Of a DNA stretch of 64,000 nt, positions 57,115-64,000 are shown piece after piece. Each line of letters starts with the position of its first letter. Position 1 is the stretch's first letter. Origin of the DNA: an uncultured Chiayiivirga sp. (lineage in GTDB: Bacteria; Pseudomonadota; Gammaproteobacteria; Xanthomonadales; Xanthomonadaceae); assembly GCA_934525595.1 (NCBI GenBank), contig CAKSZJ010000001.1:182184-246183 (forward strand), read 5' to 3'. The position numbers were made by a program, and so were the translations under genes. The notes under the pieces are model-generated. The model saw only the letters and a program-made list of their open reading frames with translations. It did not search any database and was not told where the DNA came from.

Positions 57115-57950
57115 CGCGTCACCTGCAGCGCGGGCAGGTTCCAGGCGCCGCGCAGGCGCGCGTATTCCGCCTCGGGCAGCAGCACCAGCACCGGATGGCG
57201 CTGCGGATCGAGCCAGGACAGGAGAGTCAGCATGGTCGAATCGCTCATCGCGGTGCAGCCGGCGGTGGCTTCGCCGGGCGTGCGCCACAGGTGCATGAAG
57301 ATGCAGCTGCCCTGGCCCGGCACGTTGGCGGGGTTGTGCGCCACCTTCAGGCCCAGCGCGTAGCGCACGTCGCCGTCGTTGTGCAGGTCCAGACGCATCG
57401 GCTCGCTGGATCCGGCAACTGCAGCCTCGCCTTCCTGGCGCGCGTCGATGATGCGGTTGTAGAACGGCGAGGCGTCCACATCGATGCACCAGTCGCTCGC
57501 GTCCATCGCCTCATACGGCATCAGGCTGTGACCGGTGGGCCCGTAGCCGAAGGCGCCGGGCAGGTCGAAGACGCCGGCCGGCGAACGGCCGTCGCCCTCG
57601 CGCTTGATCGGGCCATCGCCCTGCGGCATGGCGTGGCGGCCGTGGCCCCAGGCCAGGCCATTGCGGCCCAGGCTGACCGGCTCGGGTGCGCCCACCTGAC
57701 GCCAGGCCATGCCGTCCCGCTCGAAGCGCTGCAGTCCGCCTTCGGTCGAGTTCCATCCCGACGCGGTGACGACCACCAGCTGGCCCGCGTTGGCGGCCGG
57801 GTAGCGTGCCGTACCGGAGGCTGGCGCGGTGGCGATTCCGGGGGATTGGCTTGCTGCGGGATCGGGGCGGGATGGCTGCGTCGCGCAGGCCGCAAGGAGC
57901 AGGCCGAGCGCGGCGATGGGGAAGAGGCGGATCAGGAAAAGTCGCGGCAT
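57111..57950 (-). CDS. YkuD-domain lipoprotein (L,D-transpeptidase family, COG3786 type)
   Basis: It has 279 residues from the ATG at 57950; a GTG two codons upstream (57956) overlaps the regulator stop and is an alternative. Lipoprotein signal ALGLLLAACATQP. The C-terminal catalytic part has GSCIFMHLWRTPGEATAGCTAMS near residues 225-247 with His and the nucleophilic Cys of YkuD enzymes. Such enzymes cross-link or trim peptidoglycan peptides in the periplasm. Fourth gene of the operon. Confidence 0.85.
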   Translation of the reverse strand: MPRLFLIRLFPIAALGLLLAACATQPSRPDPAASQSPGIATAPASGTARYPAANAGQLVVVTASGWNSTEGGLQRFERDGMAWRQVGAPEPVSLGRNGLAWGHGRHAMPQGDGPIKREGDGRSPAGVFDLPGAFGYGPTGHSLMPYEAMDASDWCIDVDASPFYNRIIDARQEGEAAVAGSSEPMRLDLHNDGDVRYALGLKVAHNPANVPGQGSCIFMHLWRTPGEATAGCTAMSDSTMLTLLSWLDPQRHPVLVLLPEAEYARLRGAWNLPALQVTR

Positions 57951-57952
57951 CG

Positions 57953-58792
57953 TCACGGATTCTCGAGAAGTTGCAGGCGCTCGCGGGTGCGGGCGAAGTG
58001 TTCGCGGTGGCGGCGCTCAGACTGCCAGAGGCGCAGCACCAGGGCATCGAGGAGGTGCTGCATGGCGCTGCGGAACGCCATCGCCTCGATGTGCGGTTCC
58101 GCGTCGTGCGCCGACACCAGCAGCGCCAGATCGGCACAGGCGCGCAGCGGGTTGGCGGAATGGCGCGTCACGGTGATGGCGCGCGCGCCGGCAGTGCGCG
58201 CGGTGCGCACCACGCCAAGCGTTTCCGCATGACTGCCGTGTTCGGACAGGACCACCAGCGCATCGCCGGCGCCCAGTGCGCTGAGCGCGGGGATGGCGAG
58301 CGTGGCATCGCTCTGCGAGGTCGCGATGATTCCCAGCTGTGCCAGCCGCGCCGCGAAGATCATCGCGTGCAGTCCGTCCTCGCCGCGTCCGTGCACCAGC
58401 ACCCGCGCGGCGCTGGAGAGCAGGGCGGCGGCCGCGCCGAGCTGCGCCGTCGGGCTGACCAGTGCGGTTTCTTCCTGCGCAGCGCTCTTGGCGCGCCACA
58501 GCGCGTCGGCTGCCGCGTCACTCCCGTTGCCGTTGCCCTCCGCGGCGTCGCCGTCCGCATCGCTGCGCGCCAGCGCCTCGCCGATGGAGTACTTGAGGTC
58601 GGGATAGCCCTTGAAGCCGAGCTTCTGGCTGAACTTCACCACGCTCGACTGGCTGATGCCCAGCGCGCTGGCGAGGTGCTGGGAGGAGTAGTCGCGCAGC
58701 AGGTGGGCGTTGTCGAGCAGGAAGTCGGCGATGCGCCGCTCGATGGCGGACATCTGGTCGCGTTCGGCGCGGATTTTCAGCAGTGAGGACAT
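57953..58792 (-). CDS. MurR/RpiR family transcriptional regulator
   Basis: It has 279 residues: an N-terminal HTH_6 domain (SAIERRIADFLLDNAHLLRDYSSQHLASALGISQSSVVKFSQKLGFKGYPDLKYSI) and a C-terminal SIS sugar-phosphate-binding domain (VLVHGRGEDGLHAMIFAARLAQLG, VVLSEHGSHAETLGVVRTAR). An insert rich in Asp, Ala and Gly near 80-95 links them. Likely controls the operon in which it lies; MurR itself senses MurNAc 6-phosphate. Overlaps the YkuD gene at the GTG; 37 bases follow the epimerase gene. Confidence 0.9.
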   Translation of the reverse strand: MSSLLKIRAERDQMSAIERRIADFLLDNAHLLRDYSSQHLASALGISQSSVVKFSQKLGFKGYPDLKYSIGEALARSDADGDAAEGNGNGSDAAADALWRAKSAAQEETALVSPTAQLGAAAALLSSAARVLVHGRGEDGLHAMIFAARLAQLGIIATSQSDATLAIPALSALGAGDALVVLSEHGSHAETLGVVRTARTAGARAITVTRHSANPLRACADLALLVSAHDAEPHIEAMAFRSAMQHLLDALVLRLWQSERRHREHFARTRERLQLLENP

Positions 58793-58829
58793 GCAGGTTC
58801 CCCCGGGTCGCCGCGTCCGGCCGGTGCGA

Positions 58830-59924
58830 TCAATCCAGCGACTGCAGCCCGTGGATCGAACGGATGCCCAGCCCCGGCACATCGGTGATGGAGATTTCCG
58901 ACTCGTTGAACACCACGCCGCCTTCGACCGGATCGAACTGGCAAAGCGAGGGGCCGTCGAGGTCGACCTTGGTGATGATGTCGGACTTGGCCACCGCCAG
59001 GTGCACCGCCGCCGCGACGCTGATGCTCGATTCGAGCATGCAGCCGATCATGCAGTCCACCCCGTAGAGCGCGGCAAGATCCGCCGTGAGGATCGCGCCG
59101 GAGAGTCCGCCGGTCTTCATCAGCTTGATGTTGATGATATCGGCCGCGCGCATCCGCACCAGATCCAGCACTTCCTGCGGACCGAACACGCTCTCGTCGG
59201 CCATCACCGGCGTGTGGATGCGCTCGGTGACGTACTTGAGGCCCTTGAGATCGCGCGCCTTCACCGGTTGCTCCAGGAGCTCCAGGCGAATGCCCGTATC
59301 TTCCAGCGCGTGCATGGCGTGTACCGCCTGCTTGGCGGTCCAGCCCTGGTTGGCGTCCAGCCGCAGCAGCGCGCGATCCTCGACCGCGGCGTAGATCGCC
59401 TTGACCCGTTCCACGTCCAGGCCGATGTCCTTGCCCACCTTGATCTTGAGCGAGCTGAACCCGCGCTCGATCGCCGAGAGCGAGTCGGCCACCATCTTGT
59501 CGATGTGATCGACGCTGATGGTGATGTCGGTGCTGATGACCGGCTCGCCGCCGCCCAGCATCTGGTAGAGCGGCGCGCCGTAAAGCTGGCCCCAGAGGTC
59601 ATAGAGCGCGATCTCCACCGCCGCCTTGGCGCTGGTGTTGCGCTCCAGCGCGGTCTGGATCAGCCGCACCGCATGGTTGAGATCGGCGACATCCTGGCCG
59701 ATCAGGCGCGGCCCGATGAAATGGCGGACGGCCTCGATGATCGAACCGTGGGTGTCGCCGGTGATCACCGCCGTCGCCGGCGCTTCGCCGTAGCCGACGT
59801 GGCCGGTGTCGGTGTGCAGAGTGACGATGATGTCCTCGATCATCTCCACCGTGCGCAGCGCGGTCTTGAACGGGGTTTTCAGCGGGACGCGGATCTGGCC
59901 CAGCGAGAAGTGGGTGATTTTCAT
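58830..59924 (-). CDS. Dipeptide epimerase (L-Ala-D/L-Glu epimerase type)
   Basis: Enolase-superfamily enzyme, 364 residues. Residues seen: KIKVGK (the KxK base near 160), LRLDANQGW and LELLEQP and VMADESV (three metal ligands near 190, 219, 244), NIKLMKTGG (second Lys near 268), and TKVDLDGPSL near 320, the DxD pair that grips the dipeptide amino group in Ala-Glu epimerases. Converts L-Ala-D-Glu from murein to L-Ala-L-Glu, which ordinary peptidases can split. Overlaps the NlpC/P60 gene by four bases. The long frame continuing upstream into that gene is not real. Confidence 0.92.
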   Translation of the reverse strand: MKITHFSLGQIRVPLKTPFKTALRTVEMIEDIIVTLHTDTGHVGYGEAPATAVITGDTHGSIIEAVRHFIGPRLIGQDVADLNHAVRLIQTALERNTSAKAAVEIALYDLWGQLYGAPLYQMLGGGEPVISTDITISVDHIDKMVADSLSAIERGFSSLKIKVGKDIGLDVERVKAIYAAVEDRALLRLDANQGWTAKQAVHAMHALEDTGIRLELLEQPVKARDLKGLKYVTERIHTPVMADESVFGPQEVLDLVRMRAADIINIKLMKTGGLSGAILTADLAALYGVDCMIGCMLESSISVAAAVHLAVAKSDIITKVDLDGPSLCQFDPVEGGVVFNESEISITDVPGLGIRSIHGLQSLD

Positions 59925-61399
59925 CGGGAAGGGGTCGCTCGGATGCGCTGGATGCTGTAGATGAAATCGACGTAGGGCGTACCCGAATCGCCCAGCAGGG
60001 CAAAGAGCGGAGTGACCGCGACCTGGTTGAGCGGAACCGTCACGATCGCGCCGGAGCCATCGCGGTAGCGCATGCCGGTGGTGTCGTGGATCAGCCAGAC
60101 CTCGCCGTCCTCGCGTCCGATCACCATCATCACGTGACCGGGGATGTAGACCAGGTCGCCCACCTCCAGATTGTGCAGCACCGCCATGCGCGCGGCGTGG
60201 TCGTCGGCCTCGGTGAAGGCGATGCGGTCGAAGGCGGTGCTCACGCCCTGGTCGCGGGTGTTGCGCGGCAGCTCCACGCCGAAGCTGCGGTAGACCTCGG
60301 AGACGAAGCCGCTGCAGTCGCGGGTGCCGTAGGAGTGGCCCCAGCCGTAGCGCTCGCCCAGGAACTTGAAGGCCTGCGTGATCAGGTTGGCGCGGGTCAG
60401 CGGCAGGTAGTCGGTATGCACGTCGGCGCTGCGCGGCACCAGCGCCGGAACGATCTCCAGCGCGCCCTGCGCATCGCGCGTCGGCAGCGCGACGACATGG
60501 CTGGCGTAGGCGAACTGGCCGTTCACCGCCTTGTCCCGCGGCCAATCGGCGATCAGCGGCAGGCGCAGGCCCATGTCGAGCGCCAGGTCGGAAACCTGCG
60601 GCGCTTCGGGCGTGAAGACGGTGCGAACCCCGGCACCGGTGACCACCAGCCAGGGCGGCTGCGCGGCGAAGCCGAGCACCTCGTCGCGCTCGCCCAGCGC
60701 CACGCGATCGGCTTCGATCCAGGCCGAGTAGAGCCGGCTGGCGACGAACCACCACTGCCCGTCGCGGCTCGCGTGCAGCACCGCCACGGGCGTGCCGGGA
60801 AACAGCGCCGATTCCTGGAAGCGGTCGATGTCGGTATCGCCGCGGCGCGAAAAGACGCGCTGCGCGGTCGGGAAGGTGCGCAGGTCGGCGCGGCGCGTGA
60901 CCAGGCCGAAGCGCGGCGCGACCTCGTCGGCGATCGCGTCGAGCGCGAGCGCGTCGAGCAGCGCATCGACGCGCGTCGCCGGAACCTCGCGGCCATCGCC
61001 ATCGAACAGCGTGCGCGAGGGCGGCGCGGAGATCGCTTCGATGCGGGCGCGCACTTCGGCGGCGGACAGCGATGCCGGCAGCGCGGCCATGTCCGCCACG
61101 CTCGGATCCTGCGCCGTGAGGCGTGCGTTCTGGGCCGCGATCTGCGCGGCATCCAGCACCGGCGCTCCGGGCGCGTCGAGCCGCGCGATCCAGTAGCCGG
61201 GCGTGAGCCGCTCGGCCGTGACGCCGGGCACCCCTGTCGTGTCGGAAAGCTGCGCGGATGGCGTGCCGCTGGATGGGGCCGTCGGAGCGGCTGCACAGCC
61301 CGCCAGCGCGATCACGGCGAGTGCGAGCAGCCAGCCGCCGAGGCCGGACTTTGCGGCATTCGGGGCGGCGTGACGGGGCGACTTGTGGGTTGCTGCCAT
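59921..61399 (-). CDS. SH3-NlpC/P60 lipoprotein endopeptidase
   Basis: It has 492 residues. Lipoprotein signal LLALAVIALAGCAAAP, two SH3b-like regions (about 190-320) and a C-terminal NlpC/P60 domain with catalytic GTRDCSGFVSEVYR near 376, GHVMMVIG near 442 and WLIHDTTG near 455. Closest in layout to YkfC of Bacillus, which cuts the gamma-D-Glu bond of murein peptides to give L-Ala-D-Glu, the substrate of the epimerase next door. First gene of the operon; the ATG at 61399 was chosen over a 31-codon extension. Confidence 0.9.
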   Translation of the reverse strand: MAATHKSPRHAAPNAAKSGLGGWLLALAVIALAGCAAAPTAPSSGTPSAQLSDTTGVPGVTAERLTPGYWIARLDAPGAPVLDAAQIAAQNARLTAQDPSVADMAALPASLSAAEVRARIEAISAPPSRTLFDGDGREVPATRVDALLDALALDAIADEVAPRFGLVTRRADLRTFPTAQRVFSRRGDTDIDRFQESALFPGTPVAVLHASRDGQWWFVASRLYSAWIEADRVALGERDEVLGFAAQPPWLVVTGAGVRTVFTPEAPQVSDLALDMGLRLPLIADWPRDKAVNGQFAYASHVVALPTRDAQGALEIVPALVPRSADVHTDYLPLTRANLITQAFKFLGERYGWGHSYGTRDCSGFVSEVYRSFGVELPRNTRDQGVSTAFDRIAFTEADDHAARMAVLHNLEVGDLVYIPGHVMMVIGREDGEVWLIHDTTGMRYRDGSGAIVTVPLNQVAVTPLFALLGDSGTPYVDFIYSIQRIRATPSR

Positions 61400-61461
61400 G
61401 GGGTGTTCCCTCGTCGTGGTGCCGGTCGCACGCGGTGGATGCGCGCCGCTGGCGTCCTCGA

Positions 61462-61489
61462 AGAATAGATGTTTCGGAAAAAATCGCAA
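61462..61489 (-). promoter_or_regulatory. Candidate promoter and operator of the murein-peptide operon
   Basis: On the minus strand TTGCGA (61484-61489) and TATTCT (61462-61467) are 16 bp apart. Between them lies TTTCGGAAA (61472-61480), a small palindrome that could bind the operon's MurR/RpiR-type protein. The whole block is AT-rich. Confidence 0.4.
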
Positions 61490-61503
61490 CAAAGAATAAT
61501 TTA

Positions 61504-61531
61504 TTGACGGTGCCGCCAGCGCATGTTAAAT
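61504..61531 (+). promoter_or_regulatory. Candidate promoter of the transglutaminase-receptor operon
   Basis: TTGACG (61504-61509), 16 bp, TTAAAT (61526-61531). Back to back with the minus-strand promoter, so one regulator could control both directions. The leader to 61604 is about 65 bases. Confidence 0.5.
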
Positions 61532-61603
61532 ATCCCCTGAATCGAACGAAAACGTGGGCGTCCGGGGCAGGGATGACACCGCGCAGGGAGGGAAGGAAGA
61601 CAT

Positions 61604-63145
61604 ATGCAAGCGTCATCACGCTCGCTCGCTCAAGCGCTTCGGCGCAGGCACGCGCTTCGCGCCTGCTGCCTGTCGCTTGCGGTGCTGGCCGGCTGCGCGG
61701 ATGAGCGCGTCGGCACGCACGTGGATGCCCCTGCCACGGTGAGCGTGGAGTCAATCGCCGCCAGCGTCGATGCCGGCGCATTCTCCCAGGCCGATGCCGC
61801 GATCACCGAAGCTCTGGCCGATGCGACGCTGCCCGAGGAGGCGCGCCGCGCGCTCGCCTTCGAGCGCGAGCGCATGCGCCGTATCCGCATGGACTTCGGC
61901 ATCGATCGCACCGAAGCCCTTGCCCGCGCGCGCCGCGTCGCGCCTGACCTGACCGATGCGCAGTTCGACGCCTTCGATGCGCAGGGCCTGATCGAGTCCA
62001 TGCGCATCGACGGCCAGGTGCGCTATTTCAACCGCGCGCCCTACAACCTCTTCCGCCTCAGCGCCGACGCGCGCGCGCTGCGCCCCGATCCCGATGCGCC
62101 GTTTGTCGATGGCCCCTACGAGAACCTGCACCCGCACCATGTCGAAGTGCTGTCGCAGTCGCAGGCGAGCGGCGAGCGTTTCGTGGCCGCGCGCCGCATC
62201 CGCATCAGCCAGAGCCTCACGGTGAACCCCGATGCGGTGCCGGCCGGCGAAACCGTGCGCGCCTGGATTCCCTATCCGCGCGTGATCGCCGGCCAGCAGG
62301 AGAATCTGGTGTTCCTCGGCAGCGAGCCTGCGGCCCACCGCATCGCCCCCGAAGAGGCCCTGCAGCGCACGGTGTACCTGGAAAAGCCCGCTGTGGCCGG
62401 CGAGCCGACGCGGTTCTCGATCCAGTACGAGGTCACCGTCTCGGCGCAGCGCGTGGCGATCGACCCCGATCAGGTCCAGGCCACGCCGGACGATCCCGCG
62501 CTGGCACCGTTCCTCGCCGAGGAGCCGCCGCACGTGATCTTCACCGAGGCGCTGCGGCTGTTCTCCGCACGCGTGGTGGGTGACGAAGCCCGGCCCTACC
62601 ACATCGCGCAGAAGCTCTTTGCCGCCGTCGACCAGATTCCCTGGGCCGGGGCGCGCGAATATTCGACGATCCGCAACATCAGCGACTACGCGCTGCACGC
62701 CGGGCACGCCGACTGCGGCCAGCAGACGCTCCTGCTGATCGCCCTGCTGCGCCTCAACGGTATCCCGGCGCGCTGGCAGTCCGGCTGGACGTATTCGGAC
62801 AATGCCGTGGGCTACGCCAACCTGCACGACTGGGGGCAGGTGTATCTGGCACCTTACGGCTGGGTGCCGATGGACGTGACCACCGGCCAGCTCGACAGCG
62901 ATGACCCCAGCCTGCGCTGGTTCTACCTGGGTGGGCTGGATGCCTACCGCATCACCTTCAACGATGCGATTTCCACCCCGTTCGATCCACCCAAGGAGCA
63001 CTTCCGCTCGGAAACCGTCGATTCGCAGCGCGGCGAGGCCGAGTGGCGCGGCGGCAACCTGTATTTCGACCAATGGGACTACGGCTTCACCGCCGAGATC
63101 CTTTCACCCACAGATGACACCCCCAACTCCGGAGAGAGTCCATGA
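61604..63145 (+). CDS. Transglutaminase-like lipoprotein
   Basis: It has 513 residues. Signal peptide with lipobox SLAVLAGCADE; a helical N-terminal half, then a beta region and a transglutaminase core with the complete triad: HADCGQQTLLLIALLRLNGI (Cys near 370), NLHDWGQVYL (His near 407) and WVPMDVTTG (Asp near 424). Transglutaminase-fold enzymes in bacteria are mostly proteases or amidases. GGGAGGGAAGGAAG lies before the ATG. The stop overlaps the TonB receptor start by four bases, so the two act together, probably at the outer membrane. Confidence 0.88.
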   Translation: MQASSRSLAQALRRRHALRACCLSLAVLAGCADERVGTHVDAPATVSVESIAASVDAGAFSQADAAITEALADATLPEEARRALAFERERMRRIRMDFGIDRTEALARARRVAPDLTDAQFDAFDAQGLIESMRIDGQVRYFNRAPYNLFRLSADARALRPDPDAPFVDGPYENLHPHHVEVLSQSQASGERFVAARRIRISQSLTVNPDAVPAGETVRAWIPYPRVIAGQQENLVFLGSEPAAHRIAPEEALQRTVYLEKPAVAGEPTRFSIQYEVTVSAQRVAIDPDQVQATPDDPALAPFLAEEPPHVIFTEALRLFSARVVGDEARPYHIAQKLFAAVDQIPWAGAREYSTIRNISDYALHAGHADCGQQTLLLIALLRLNGIPARWQSGWTYSDNAVGYANLHDWGQVYLAPYGWVPMDVTTGQLDSDDPSLRWFYLGGLDAYRITFNDAISTPFDPPKEHFRSETVDSQRGEAEWRGGNLYFDQWDYGFTAEILSPTDDTPNSGESP

Positions 63146-63948
63146 ACCGCACGCTTCGTTTGCGCAAATCCCTGCTGAGCCTGGCGCTCGGTGCCTGCCT
63201 GTCCACGCTAGCCGTCTCGCCCGTTTTTGCGCAGAGCGCGGTGGGTGCGGTTGCCGGACGCGCCAGCGCCGGCGATCAGGTGACCCTCGTGAACGTGGCG
63301 ACCGGCGCCACGCGTACCGTGACCGTTTCGGCCGACGGCAACTACCGCCTCAGCCAGCTGCCGGTCGGCGACTACAGCCTGAAGGTGACACGCGATGGGC
63401 AGGGGATCGGCGACGAGATTGCCGTGAACGTTTCGCTGGGCGGCACGACCACCGTCAACCTGGGTGGCGATGGCGATGTCATCAACCTGGCCACCATCGA
63501 AGTCGTCGGCAACCGCGTGGTCAACCGCGTCGACGTCTTCTCGACCGAATCGGCCACCAACATCACCCGTGAGGAGTTGGCGCGCCTTCCCGTCGATCAG
63601 AACCTCGGAGCGGTGGCGCTGCTGGCACCGGGCGTGGTTTCTTCCGGTGCGACCTTCGGCGGCCTGACCTTCGGCGGTGCCTCGGTGGCCGAGAACGCCA
63701 CCTACATCAACGGCCTCAACGTCACCGATCCCTACCTGCGTCGGGGTTTCTCCACGGTGCCGTTCGCGTTCTTCCAGGAAGTGCAGGTCAAGACCGGCGG
63801 CTACTCCGCGGAGTTCGGCCGCAGCACCGGCGGCGTGATCAACGCGGTCACGCGCTCGGGCGGCAACGAGTTCCAGTCCGGCGTGGAGTTCACGCTGGAG
63901 CCGGCGAGCTGGGCGTCCTCGCGCGAGGGTGTCAGAAATTTTGTGTGA
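63142..63948 (+). pseudogene. Oar-like TonB-dependent receptor, broken by an insertion
   Basis: Only the first ~261 codons of a receptor normally about 900-1000 residues are present. Signal peptide ending VFAQ; a carboxypeptidase regulatory-like beta domain (VTLVNVATGATRTVTVSADGNYRLSQLPVGDYSLKV, about 45-85); then a plug domain (VNRVDVFSTESATNITREELARLP through GGVINAVTRSGGNEFQSG). After WASSRE near residue 262 the frame becomes GVRNFV and stops at 63948. The switch coincides with an IS256-like end. The missing part would follow the IS, outside the window. The gene starts on the transglutaminase gene's stop (ATGA). Confidence 0.85.
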
Positions 63949-64000
63949 GAGGCATACCATGATGCTGCCAAGGAGCATGTATGCCACGCAAGAAGAAGAC
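63927..64000 (+). mobile_element. Left end of an IS256-type insertion sequence
   Basis: The sequence changes at about 63927 from receptor codons to GGGTGTCAGAAATTTTGTG, which resembles the terminal repeat of IS256-family (Mutator-type) elements, whose ends carry a similar GGGTGT...AATTTTGTGT block. A ribosome-binding site AGGAG and a short basic reading frame follow. Only ~70 bases are visible; the right end and target duplication lie beyond the window. Confidence 0.65.
63981..64000 (+). CDS. Start of a probable IS256-family transposase
   Basis: ATG at 63981, five bases after AGGAG, gives MPRKKK and runs off the window. A very basic opening of this type is usual for Mutator-type transposases. 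Another ATG at 63977 reads a different, acidic frame and is less likely. Too short for more than a tentative call. Confidence 0.4.

Noticed and set aside
58830..61781. A 983-codon frame joining the epimerase to upstream sequence
   Set aside because: The upstream part is out of frame with the NlpC/P60 gene and is Arg/Ala-rich noise; the epimerase starts at 59924.

Overview
The window is GC-rich (roughly two-thirds G+C), densely coded chromosomal DNA from a gammaproteobacterium. Several features point to the Xanthomonadales (Lysobacterales): a his operon led by a TrpR/YerC-type regulator instead of an attenuator, a cmk-rpsA-ihfB-lapAB-glycosyltransferase-WbpM run, an Oar-like TonB receptor, and DUF4785 and DUF6491-type secreted proteins. 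This assignment is inference from gene content. About 60 protein genes, one tRNA and several RNA or DNA regulatory sites can be supported.

Layout. 1-4.6 kb: end of an ABC exporter, map, glnD. 4.7-12.2 kb: a complete histidine operon (regulator, hisG, D, C, B, H, A, F, IE), almost every gene overlapping the next, with a perfect palindrome over its promoter. 12.3-25.5 kb: housekeeping genes (mfd, slyX, asnS, IscA-type carrier, rpsF-rpsR-rplI, dnaB, alr, Smr) plus a guanidinium exporter gene with a guanidine-II riboswitch. 25.7-31.5 kb: HerA-like ATPase, a HigBA toxin-antitoxin cassette, tRNA-Leu(CAG), pbpC, a small lipoprotein. 31.6-42.3 kb: aromatic aminotransferase, cmk, rpsA, ihfB, lapA, lapB, the first two enzymes of O-antigen synthesis, galU, tadA, orn.

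42.4-54.6 kb is more accessory: two paralogous secreted proteins with two TonB-C-like repeats each, a cytochrome c-FTR1 iron permease fusion, an AIF-like flavoprotein, a secreted lipase-like hydrolase with a DUF4785 partner, kbl, a phosphopantetheinyl transferase and the ABC-F protein Uup.

54.6-64 kb holds the most interesting system. A six-gene operon on the minus strand encodes an NlpC/P60 lipoprotein, an Ala-Glu-type dipeptide epimerase, a MurR/RpiR regulator, a YkuD-domain lipoprotein, a DAACS glutamate/dicarboxylate symporter and an M19 dipeptidase. It is transcribed divergently from a transglutaminase-like lipoprotein gene that overlaps an Oar-type TonB-dependent receptor. Together they read as a locus for taking up and degrading cell-wall (murein) peptides. 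The receptor gene is broken after about 260 codons by what looks like the left end of an IS256-type insertion sequence, which runs off the window.
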